A DNA stretch of 20,919 bases from Hymenochaete sp. R1 (Eukaryota; Basidiomycota; Agaricomycetes; Hymenochaetales; Hymenochaetaceae), in the NCBI GenBank assembly GCA_019400425.1, contig JAFREE010000265.1, positions 1-20,919 on the forward strand, given 5' to 3'. A model generated the notes under the pieces. That model saw only the letters and a list, made by a program, of their open reading frames with translations. It was not told the DNA's origin and ran no database searches. The position numbers were made by a program, and so were the translations under genes. Positions 1 through 9,519 of this stretch are shown one piece after another (the stretch's first letter is position 1; every line of letters starts with the position of its first letter).

Positions 1-41
1 AGCTTTGCATATAGTTATGATCCTTGGAATCAATGTTTACA
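1..41 (+). repeat. Left copy of a 41-bp terminal inverted repeat
   Basis: The first 41 bases match the reverse complement of the last 41 bases of the window at 37 of 41 positions. Positions 15-41 are a perfect 27-bp match to 20879-20905. Similarity falls off sharply beyond base 41. This is read directly from the sequence. Terminal inverted repeats of this size are typical of DNA transposons or MITEs, but the target-site duplication would lie outside the window and cannot be checked. Confidence 0.75.
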
Positions 42-731
42 ATTATTTTACTGAGCTTTCCGCGTTAATAGGCGAAAATACTACAAAACCAAAGAGGGAT
101 ATTGGCTCAAATAACGGCGCTTTTTTTGACGATAGTCTTAGAGCTTACTTGTATTCTTTAACAACATACAGTACATAGGATTTGGGCAGCCTTGATTAAC
201 TTGGACCGGAGAACGTGTGAATTCTTGAGAAAGACTCCCTGAACCGTGTAGAAAGTTTAGTTTTCAACACAATCCATAGTCTTTCAGCTTGTAATAGTCG
301 AGAAATGACTTTTAGACTATGATATTGATTTGAAGGTCTTCGAGTGGTTTTTTGTAATGCCCTTTTGAGCTCGTTCAATTCCGTTTTGGGAGACTATGAA
401 GACCACGACACTTTTAGGGATGTTTGGGGGTATCATTTCTGATAGGCTACCCCTACCCAAGATGGGCAGGCATGTCATACAAGGTAAGATATTTTGCAGG
501 GGAGAAAAAACATGCGAATGATTCACAGAACGAGAGTGAGTAGGTGAGTGAGTGAAAGAAGGAAAGAAAAAGTAATTTCTGTAATCGGCAATAGAAATCG
601 CGGCTAATAATCCAGTCAGTCGTGAGCGACGAGGAACGCCCACGCTCGTCCCCACCACCGCCATCTCCGTTCTCGACTTCTACTTTTTACCACCTCGTCG
701 GGGTTATCTTTCGCTCGCAGACCATCTAAAA
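42..731. other. Intergenic region upstream of COQ1
   Basis: No gene is supported here. Open frames on the minus strand lack recognisable domains, and the sequence has the look of a fungal promoter. Around 525-570 there is a purine-rich GTGAGTGAG/GAAAGAAAG stretch, and a pyrimidine-rich run leads into the COQ1 start codon at 732. It presumably holds the COQ1 promoter and 5' leader. Confidence 0.5.
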
Positions 732-2395
732 ATGCGACGATGGGCCTCACATCTGGCTTCGCGTGTTGAACGGTCCGGTGCCCCTTCTGGATACGTCACG
801 CGCCGGAGATACCTCAGTGCTCTCGCCCAGCCTGCTACAAAGCCATCTCTCATCCCTCGTGCAGCCCAGGATGGCGTTGTCCGAGATAGATCATCAACAG
901 CAGCAAAGACAGCCACACCATCGTCGGCCTTCTCAGATCCCGTCGTAGACCCTTACAAGCTCTTAGCACCAGAACTCAATTCCCTTCGAAAAACGCTCCT
1001 GCATCTCCTAGGCTCGTCCCATCCCTCCCTGACTTCCATTGCAGAATACTACTTTCTTCAACCTTCAAAGCAAATACGACCATTGCTCGTTCTTCTCTTC
1101 GCACGAGCGACGAACGGGCTCGGAGGCCAATGGGACGAAAAGAAATGGGCCGCAGAGCAAGACGGCGCGCGAGGCCGGTCCGAAGAACTCGATAGCCCAC
1201 TCTCAAGACCTGACGTTCTTAATGACTGGAATCCTAATATGCCCGACCACACGCGCAGCTTCGAGAGCGTTTTCGACCTCCCCCCTCCTCGACGCACCTC
1301 CACCGTTCCTCGATTCGTGCCTTCAACGCGCACGCCAGATTTCGTGCCCACGCTCACTTCCGATCTTCTCCCGACCCAGGTCCGCCTCGCACAAATCGTC
1401 GAAATGATCCACGTCGCATCATTGCTCCACGATGATGTTATTGATGGTGCCGCTTTACGGAGAGGGGCACCCTCTGCGCCGTCTGCGTTTGGGAATAAGC
1501 TCGCCGTACTCGCAGGCGATTTCCTTCTCGGCCGGGCGAGTGCCGCGTTAAGTCGACTCGGATCGGCAGAATGTGTCGAGCTCATTGGCGGTGTCATTGC
1601 AAATCTTGTCGAAGGAGAGATTTTGCAACTGCACTCCGCAGTCGATGGCAGCGATGCTGGCCCACTCAGTAATGTCGGCCTGAGTGAGTTGGGTATTGGG
1701 AACGGTACTCAACCAAAATCGTCTCCGAATGGCATGGGGAGCGATGTCGGCCGCGAGACGCCTATGGGAAGAGAAATGTGGAACGTTTACCTGAAAAAGT
1801 CGTACTTGAAGACTGCGAGTCTGATTGCGAAGAGTGCTCGTGCCGCTGTTGTCCTCGGCGGAACTCGTGAGGGCGAGATCTGGAAAGAGGTAGCATACGC
1901 GTACGGGAGGAATATCGGCATAGCCTTCCAAGTATGTTATTTCGTATCTTTGTCTTGTTCGTGGTCATGGATTTGAAATGGATGACATTGTTTAATATAG
2001 CTCGTTGACGACGTCCTGGATTACGAGGCAGCTGACAGTCAATTAGGGAAACCTGGTGGCGCGGATCTCCAGCTCGGTTTGGTGACTGGTCCGGCACTCT
2101 TCGCATGGGAAGAGCATCCGGCGATGGGACCTTTAATAGAACGGAAGTTTGAGCACCAAGGCGACGTCGAGCTGGTAAGCCCCTCTGAGCATTGTTGTTG
2201 GTTTCCGTTGGTAATGAGCCGTAATCCCATTAGGCTCGAGACTTGGTAAAACGCTCTTCGGGCGTTGAGAGAACTCGTGCGCTTGCGCTCGCTCATGCCG
2301 AAAAGGCTCGCGAAGTCTTGCAGCTCCTTCCGGAGAGCGATGCACGGAGTGCCTTGGAGACACTTGCAGACCGTGTCGTTCGACGAACATCTTGA
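732..2395 (+). CDS. COQ1: Mitochondrial trans-polyprenyl diphosphate synthase (ubiquinone side chain)
   Basis: This enzyme builds the all-trans polyprenyl diphosphate tail of coenzyme Q from IPP and an allylic primer, on the matrix side of mitochondria. Three exons are proposed: 732-1931, 2001-2174 and 2234-2395, giving 511 aa. The Arg-rich N-terminus (MRRWASHLASRVERS, then RRRYLSAL) looks like a mitochondrial targeting peptide. Hallmarks of the polyprenyl synthetase family follow in order: KQIRP (113-117), the first Asp-rich motif DDVID (234-238) with RRG (243-245), GEILQL (295-300), KTASLI (360-365) and the second Asp-rich motif VDDVLDY (402-408), which lies exactly across the first intron. 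Two low-complexity insertions, about 135-205 and 303-348, separate these motifs. Chain length cannot be read from sequence. The gene converges on the LAMTOR2-like gene, 404 bp away. Confidence 0.93.
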
Positions 2396-2799
2396 TTCGT
2401 CCTATTCTTATTCCTTCCTCGATCTAAGACACTTTACACACGCTCAAGCTTTAGACAAGGGCATTTCTTCTCGCCCTCTTACAAAACGAATGATTGTTAA
2501 TTTCTTGGAGTGCTTTGATTCGTTACGCATATGATCTGCGTCTCCGTAAAGGCAATACAATATAGTAAAAAGTACTAAAGCGCAATAATTGTCTAACAAA
2601 AGCAAGTTCATTGTTAAGGGGATAAGAAGTCGAAATTCTGAGATTATTGCTTGCGTCTAGTAAGATAAACATATGCGATAGCGAAGTCAATGACGAGGGC
2701 AAGACGCAGCACGAACATATGAAACAAATGTATACTATGATGATCACAACTGGGTTGGCGCGGAAGCAGAAAATTCGCATGAACGAATAAAGCGTTGAT
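2396..2799. other. Intergenic 3' region between convergent genes
   Basis: This 404-bp gap lies between the stop codons of COQ1 (+) and the LAMTOR2-like gene (-). It should hold both 3' UTRs and polyadenylation signals. It is AT-rich and I see no supported gene or repeat in it. Confidence 0.5.
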
Positions 2800-3395
2800 T
2801 CACCTGCGTGCACTTTTGCTTGTCGGAGGATACGGGGTACCCATTTTATCCTGTATCTGCTGCAATGGTTTGGCGAGATGCGCAGCGAAGCTCTGCCCCT
2901 GTGTCCATTAAAAGCAAAAATTGAGCTGTTTGAGAACAACGGCGCACTGGATGGCGCGGTAGATGAAACTTAACATACCTTGCGCTGTAACTCGCCCCAT
3001 TCCATATTCTCCGTTGCGTTCAAAGCAATGAGGAGAACTGGATCCTTAGCTTGTCGGTCTCCCTGTTCTTTTGTGCTCGCGGGCGCAACGGGCAGTACAA
3101 TAATGCGCCCCAACTAAAAATGAACAATGATTTCAGTATCGTAATCCATTCGTATCTGCATTCAAACCATGCCAACCTCGCTTTCGACCATACCTTCGCC
3201 TTCTGAGCGAGTCTCGACCCACACCTCGCTCGCGAGACCTACGAGGATGCGAATGTCATCTTTTGGACGCGCGTTCGGGCCTGCGACGGCGAATGAAACG
3301 AGTGCACCCGATGCTGTAAATAGGACGGCCGTGTGTAGAGCTGGAGGTGCGAGGACGTGTGCGAGGAGCTTGTTGAGAGAGGCGAGCACTAGCAT
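2800..3395 (-). CDS. LAMTOR2/roadblock-like Ragulator subunit
   Basis: The predicted product is 153 aa in three exons read on the minus strand: 3395-3168, 3113-2979 and 2898-2800. Phase-0 introns of 54 and 80 nt separate them. The N-terminus (MLVLASLNKLLAHVL, then HTAVLFTASGALVSFA) follows the LAMTOR2 pattern of a short helix and then a strand beginning at the LLxxxGxLL motif. The middle (GMLGRIIVLPV, then DPVLLIALNA) fits the central roadblock strands, and the end (GQSFAAHLAKPLQQI) fits the final helix. In the Ragulator/EGO complex such subunits help tether Rag GTPases to the lysosome or vacuole for TORC1 signalling. It is a little longer than animal LAMTOR2 (125 aa), with an insertion after VLPV and an extra C-terminal tail. 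No ATG lies upstream in frame before a stop. The GTTTGA donor of intron 1 is weak. Family assignment rests on pattern recognition, so another roadblock/LC7 protein is possible. Confidence 0.72.
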
Positions 3396-4819
3396 AGGCG
3401 CATTTGAGGACAAGATGAGTTGGTTGGAATCAAGAACTTGAAGTAGGTGGTTGAGGCTGAGTGGGATTCGGATCCCGCATCTTCACAAGGACATGGAAAT
3501 GCTGACGTCACTTTATTATATAAGACTGTATTATTAGTCATCTTTGTCAGCTCAACCACTCGGCTTCTGAGTTTCCGTGGTCAAAGAGAGTGGTCTACCC
3601 CCTCATGGTCGAAACACCGAGTCGGCATGACATTGACGACGCTGGCAACGCGGCAATGACAAACGTCCAGACACGATCGTATGCGAGTTATATACGTCCA
3701 AGCTCTCAGTCGTTGCTTTGAACAAGGTGTACTATTCTCGTTCGGAACGTGTTTTGTTACATCAATCCTAACTTTGGTCGAACTTGATCCCCTGTTGGCT
3801 CTTCATGATACATGATATGGGTTGGGGTATCATCGTCATCAACATCTTCAAACCTTTTTCAGCTACGTGGGCCACGACAAATTACGACTTGTTTTTCGCA
3901 AATGAATGCGTATCCATCCTATCGGAGTGTACTCAAACGGACACAACTCCCGGTCTTTTCAAATTGTAATTTGCCGTCTTTGACCTTATATCCGGATTGC
4001 CCCTTGACCCGTCCCTCACCGACCCTCAACGATCAAGACTGCGAATGTTGTGCGGTGTCCCTTTCAACACAACACACCCGTTTGACGCTGCTAGCCACCG
4101 CCTTTTGGCTCAGGATCTTCGGCTTTCTGCATGCGCCATGCGCTCGTATCGGTGGGGCTGGCAGACGGATCACCAGGTATTTGCGTTGCGGACATCTATC
4201 CTTGGTGCTGGTTCTTCGTGACATCCTCGTATGTAGGTGCAGATTGCATCCATCACAACAATGATGAATCTAAATTTTCCCTTACTTGGCTGGTGTCTCA
4301 GCTGGATCGTGATGCATGCAGGTCTATGCAATTGGCATAAGATAGCGGGTGTTGTCCTTTCATTACAGCGATTGCCGGGGCCACGTAGCAAGGGTTGAAG
4401 GAATCATGTGCGGGAGCTTCGATAGTTTGAAAAATTGGAGGACGGGATCACTGCGGGCGACGGGGAGGCGGCACCGACCGTTTTGGACGAAAGGAGCAAG
4501 AGCTTGATGGGCCTCTCGAACTTAGTCTGCTGACGGAACAGGCATTCATCGTTGCGCATGGCAACCTTCTCGCTCATCTAGCCCATCAACACTGCTCGTC
4601 CTGAACGCTTTATCTACCAGCATTCCGTTCGAGCATCTTTCTTGCAGCACCATCCGTTCTCCGTCTACGGATTCCTCAATCCCCTCTTCCGAACACGGCC
4701 TTGCCACACTTTTCACATCTGCAACCGTCGAAGCCGCTTCTTCCGGAAACCCTCGCCTTCTCCGTCATCGACCACGGTAACATCTCACACCTGCAAGCTG
4801 TACCATTTTGAGCATCGCC
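3396..4819. other. 1.4-kb divergent intergenic region
   Basis: This stretch lies between the start codons of the LAMTOR2-like gene (-) and the RasGEF gene (+), so it should hold both promoters. A perfect CRE-like octamer (3503-3510) and a TATATAA (3517-3523) lie near the LAMTOR2-like start. A pyrimidine-rich run from about 4590 to 4815 precedes the RasGEF ATG, a common fungal promoter and leader feature. One plus-strand frame, about 3973-4221, stays open for some 83 codons but has no convincing start or family, and I do not call it a gene. Confidence 0.5.
3503..3510. promoter_or_regulatory. CRE-like bZIP site upstream of the LAMTOR2-like gene
   Basis: The sequence TGACGTCA is a perfect palindromic CRE, the target of ATF/CREB-type bZIP factors. 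It lies 108 bp upstream of the LAMTOR2-like ATG. A single 8-mer can arise by chance, so function is inference. Confidence 0.35.
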
Positions 4820-7731
4820 ATGCAACCTGCGCGCAAGAATCTCCATATTGATCCTTATTACAGCCCACCTTTAAGTGATGGGTTGGATCTCAGCTCCCCT
4901 CAGTCTTCACCTTCTCCATCTTTCACCTTCCGACCTCAGAGCGCCGTATCCTTCATGACGCACACACCCTCGACCTCCTCTGGGCCTTCGTGGAGGCTAG
5001 GTTTCGTACTTTGTCTGTACGACTTCGAACCTACAGACCCCGATCACTTGCCATTCGTCAAGAACGAGATCCTGGAAATTGTCTCGAAAGAAGAGTCAGG
5101 GTGGTGGGCAGCGTTGCGTGGTGATGAGGCTGGATGGGTACCGAGCGCGTTCTTGACAGAAATAACCCCCGAGGACGTGGAGAGTCTCATGAACGTTCGA
5201 ATGGAGCTTCGTGTTTGCGAATATGAAGCTGAGAAACTTTTCAACTCCCAGGCGGAGTCTGCCTTGCCCAAATTTGAGCCCGATGCAAGCCGTGGGCGCA
5301 GGCTTCCCTATAATGATGAAAACTGGTTACCCATCGTGAAATCCGACTCCAAAGTGAGCAGATTTCTTCCTTATGATTGAAGCATGGCTCATTGGTTTTT
5401 TCTTTGCAGGACTCAGTCTTGGTCGTCACCGATACAGATTTTCCTGACGATGTAGTTCCTCCACCTGGCGTCAACTCGCATGTGTACTCACACATTGCCG
5501 CCGAGCACTTCGATGAATATTGGAAGGAGGCCGGACTCGATGGCATGAATGGAAACAAATCAATTTTGCCAAGGCATTGTCCACCGCCTTCTTTATCGTC
5601 GATACCAGACCGGTTGCGACCCCCTACATTGCAGATGGACAGGCTCCCTCCTGCTCCGTCGTACCCTTCTCCGTCGGCACGTTCGCCTCGTTCACCCTTG
5701 AATCGAAGTCGATCCGAATCCTCACCGACATTTCGGCAGAGACAACTCCGACGGCGGCCTATCATGTCCAACAATTTTAAATCACTATCGAGTCTTTCAG
5801 TGATGCTAGATTCTCCGCAGTCGGACTCGGACGAGACGGTATCGATGCGTATTCATGAAGCAACAGTCTCTCCCGTTCACCGACGATCGGACAAGGTTCT
5901 GAGGATACTGGGAGACGATGATGCTCAGGCGTTTCACAATGCGAAAATGGCGCAGGCAAACCTTGCTTGGTACCTCAAACCTTCATACACCCCCGACGAC
6001 ATAAAGATGGACTATGATGGGAGGGTGCGAGCCGGAACGCTGCCAGCACTCGTTGAAAGGTTAACGGCTGATTCTCTGAGTAAGTCGTCCTAAGTGGAAC
6101 TGCTCTTGTGGCGTTTTTCTTGGGTTGTTTGAGGACCACTGTCTGAAAGTTTATCTTGCTTTGTTATCGTGCTTTCTTTTCTATGTAGAGATGACGCAGG
6201 AGAAAATGTACCGAGATGTTTTTATTTCGACTTTCAACACGTTCTCGACAGCTGTCGAGTTTTTGCAATTGCTCGTCGGACGGTTCAACATGCCATGCCC
6301 ATCATCTCTGTCAAGCAAACAAGCAAGCGACTGGAGAGAAAACAAACTGCTGCCTGTTCAAAAACGGTGAGTAGTCTCGCCCGCGTGCCTCAAGAATCGG
6401 AGACTCAGATTCATTCAATAGGGTGCTCTCTATCCTGAACTTATGGCTGGACAAGTACAATTTAGTCCGAGACGACACTCAAGTTGTACCACTTCTAAAG
6501 GAGTTCCTGATGTCGATAACAGGCCCAGCGTCTGCAGTCCTCACGGCAAAACAGCTCCTCCAGCTATTAGAAAAGATGGTATGCACTCCGGACCATTTAA
6601 TAAGCCAGAGTCTAACTCAATGATAGCAAATGGCCAGTATCCAAGCATTCTTCAATCCCCCCCTCCCATCAGCATTACCACGCCGGAAGAAATCGCGGAA
6701 GTCGGTCAAGAATGATCTGCTGAAATTTGATCCTCAAGACGTTGCTGGCCAACTTTTATTATACGAATATCAACTTTACGCTCAGGTGAGGTTCAGAGAA
6801 TGCCTTGCATGGGGAAAGAAGCAGAACGGGGATGAAGTTAAGAATCTGGAGGCGTTTTGTGCTACTTATGATTGCTTGACCGCGTGGGTGAAAGAGTCTG
6901 TGCTGGTCCATGACGGAATGGGGAAGAGGTCGGATACGGTAGAGTTTTGGATCAAAGTGGCCGAGGTGAGTTTTTCTATTGCAAGCCCATCACCGCCTTT
7001 TCCTCAACTTACACCCCTTTCAATTGTAGAAATGTCGACTTTTGAACAACCTGTCGTCCATGAGCGCCATCATGACTGGTATCTCAAGCACGGATGTCAC
7101 TCGCCTGAAGCTTACCTGGGCGCACGTTGGACGTCTACAGCAATTCAACGCTCTCTCCCGTCTCATTGAACCTTCCTCTAATTTCCACACATACCGAGCA
7201 CTCCTTGAATCCATCAACGGCGGAGCTTGCGTTCCGTTCATCGGCTGCCTCCTTTCCGACATTGTCCACATTTCGGACCGCTATGATGATCTTGTCTCCT
7301 TTCCTTCCACAATGGCCAGCTCACCTTCATCATCTAATCAGTATGACCGATTACCGCACACGAGCGCCTCGGCCAAGTTCCCTAGCATCGACGCACCACA
7401 GGTTGTTCAGATCTCTCCTCTTCAGAGACCAAAATCGATGGGCTCTTTCGACCCCGTCTCAACATCAACACACACTCAAGGGCCTGTGCTCATCAATATG
7501 ATCAAGCGCCAAAAATTATTCGATGCCGTGCATGCAGTATTGAAGTATCAGGGAACACCGCCGTCCGTTCCGGTTAACGGTTCGGTGCAGACTTTAATAG
7601 TGGAGCAACTTACGAAAGCTAGCGCAAGAGCTCGAGACTGCGACTACTTCTATAAGCGTAGCCATGAGCTGCAGCAAATTGAAGTTGCGCAAGCCGATAT
7701 ACGCAAGGGACTGGAGGAGGCTGGCTTCTGA
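4820..7731 (+). CDS. SH3-domain Ras guanine-nucleotide exchange factor (Cdc25/Ste6-like)
   Basis: The product should activate Ras-type GTPases by GDP/GTP exchange at membranes. Six exons give 859 aa: 4820-5353, 5410-6079, 6189-6366, 6422-6578, 6627-6965 and 7030-7731. An SH3 domain lies near residues 61-115, shown by ALYDF-like LYDFEPTDPDHLPF, GWWAA and GWVPSAFL. A Ser/Pro-rich linker follows. The RasGEF N-terminal (REM) module is at about 340-510, with RAGTLPALVERLT, FISTFNTFSTAVEFLQLL and VLSILNLWLD. The catalytic CDC25 domain runs from about 545 to the end, with QLLLYEYQLYAQV..ECL, SSTDVTRLKLTW, VPFIGCLLSDI and LINMIKRQKLFDAV. The ATG is the only one after an in-frame stop at 4778. It is shorter than yeast Cdc25 but has the same domain order. 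It converges on the RAB5 gene. Confidence 0.93.
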
Positions 7732-8112
7732 GGTGTACATCTGAACCTTTTCCCGCAATCTATTCGACATCTTTAAAACCAAAACTAGGTTTATCTCCTA
7801 CGTTCTGCTATGCATATCTGTTGCAAAGTAATCCTTACTGTATCGCTGCTTCTCGTTTTCTATCACCTTTCTTTTTCATTATCCAGCTGTTTCGTGAAGC
7901 ATTCAAATAATAGCCAATCTGTCCACGCAGGCAGACACGTAGGGTTGAGAACATACATTACAATGAAGGGCGGGAAAAGATGATAAGAAACTGTGTATCG
8001 TAACGGACATGTATATGGTGAGCGAGTTGAAGTGTGAAGGAACTGTTTGTCGGAAGAATGGCAGGTAGAGATGATCATAGACAACAGCGGAGACGGAAAT
8101 GAAGCAGCGACT
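7732..8112. other. Intergenic 3' region between convergent genes
   Basis: A 381-bp gap separates the RasGEF stop codon from the RAB5 stop codon on the other strand. It presumably holds both 3' UTRs. No further gene, repeat or RNA is supported. Confidence 0.5.
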
Positions 8113-9138
8113 TCAACAGTTGCAGTTGTCCTGCGCCCCATTTGCTGCGTTTGCCTTGTTCAAATCGACGGCAGACCTAGGATTCTGACCAGATCGCCCC
8201 GAAGCTCCTCGCGCTGGAGGGGGAGGAGCAGACGAAGCCAATTTCTTGGCTATAGGGATCGATATGAGATTTAAGGTTTTGATACGAGTTGAATGACACA
8301 AACTCACCAAGTTCGTCGAAGATTAATGATACATTCTTCCCGGTCTTCGCACTCGTCTCAAACCACATCAAGTTTTCCTCCTTGGCATATTTCTCCGCTT
8401 CTTCCTCGGTGCCCGTCGACTCACCAGGGTTGCGAAGATCAAGTTTGTTGCCACATAATGCGATTACGATTGATGGGTCGGCTTGACGCTGGAGTTCACG
8501 TATCCATGTGCGGGCCTTCTCGAGTGATGCAGGCTGAGTGATATCGTATACGACGACTGCACAGTTTGCATTCCGGTAGTACATGGGCGCCTTTCACTTC
8601 GTTTAGCGACCCCGTTAGAAGTTGACTTAGTTCTTGAACATACCAAAGACTAGGAAGCGGGTGAGCTGCAGAATTACATTTCCAAAGGACAAAAATAACT
8701 GACCTTATAACGCTCTTGCCCAGCAGTATCCCTTTAACGAGAGAACGTCAAAGTAGGATCCAACACATGAGAGAGACTACGAACCATATCTCAAACTTCA
8801 CTGTCGTGTTATCATCCACCGTGACCGTTTGCGTCAGGAAAGCCGCTGGAATGCCGTCAAAACATAAGCCGAGACGCAACGAGAAGGCTACAGACCTCCT
8901 ATTGTACTTTCCCGATAGTCATCAAACTGGTCTTTGACGAACCGAAGGACCAAACTGCCATAGAAAAGGGATGCTGTTAGCACAAACGAGAGCTGAGGCT
9001 ATCACGCAGCACGCGTACGTACCTCGACTTTCCTACAGCAGACTCGCCTGAATATAGCTTGTTAGCATTTGAATAGACCCATCTTGCAACTCATGACATA
9101 CCGAGTAGAACGAGCTTGAATTGAAGCTGCTTGGACAT
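8113..9138 (-). CDS. RAB5: RAB5/Ypt5/Vps21-type small GTPase of early endosomes
   Basis: This Rab directs early-endosome tethering and fusion. Eight exons on the minus strand give 211 aa: 9138-9102, 9047-9023, 8954-8896, 8845-8785, 8731-8704, 8649-8644, 8590-8308 and 8249-8113. The nucleotide-binding motifs are complete: P-loop GESAVGKS (13-20), switch I STIGAAFLTQ (37-46, the Rab5 signature), WDTAGQE (61-67), NKLD (120-123) and ETSAK (150-154). The C-terminus ends in Cys-Asn-Cys, a double-prenylation CXC signal, and AKKL near the end of the G domain is also Rab5-like. Exon 6 is only 6 nt (TCTTTG, Ser-Leu) and restores the conserved YKSLAPMYYR stretch. All seven introns are 50-68 nt. The gene is divergent from the Mei2-like gene, sharing a 381-bp promoter region. 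Confidence 0.95.
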
Positions 9139-9519
9139 GGTGGATAAAAGAAGAGGCTGTTGAGGCAGTGGTTTCAGTGACGAATGAGCAGTCAGGGCCA
9201 GTGGGCTAGGCTGCCAGACCGCCGCCAGGCCCAAGTGTTAGGTGCACGTGATGTGCCGTGGGAAACTTGACCTCCATTTTTCGTCCTCTGTTTTCTTTAC
9301 TTTGCCTCGTCATCTCTTACCTCCATATTCATCCTGCTCAGGTAGTCGACGTCCAACGAAACTCACATCTGAACTCGAACCGCCTGGTATCCAGCCTTCT
9401 TCGACGCTGTGAGCATACATTAAGCTAAATCACACTTTCGCACACCTCCCTTCGCCTTAAAACGTTATTTGTGGTCTTGAGATTTGAGCCATTCGAACGT
9501 ACTCAACACTCCGCCGAAA
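9139..9519. promoter_or_regulatory. Bidirectional promoter region, RAB5 / Mei2-like
   Basis: The 381 bp between two divergent start codons must serve both genes. A palindromic E-box CACGTG (9245-9250), flanked by GTG and ATGTGC, lies about 107 bp upstream of the RAB5 ATG. From about 9275 to 9345 the plus strand is pyrimidine-rich, a usual fungal core-promoter feature for the rightward gene. Transcription start sites cannot be placed. Confidence 0.55.

Noticed and set aside
317..664. 115-codon open frame on the minus strand upstream of COQ1
   Set aside because: Low-complexity His/Ser-rich translation without a domain, positioned in the promoter region of COQ1.
1058..1597. Long minus-strand open frame within COQ1
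   Set aside because: It lies antisense to a well-supported conserved exon and is explained by its codon composition.
5241..5774. 177-codon minus-strand open frame inside the RasGEF gene
   Set aside because: It is antisense to two RasGEF exons and crosses an intron, with no recognisable motif.
8650..8665. A larger 22-nt exon starting after the CTGCAG acceptor instead of the 6-nt exon in RAB5
   Set aside because: It would insert residues not found in Rab5 and break the frame; only the TCTTTG exon restores the conserved Ser-Leu in phase.
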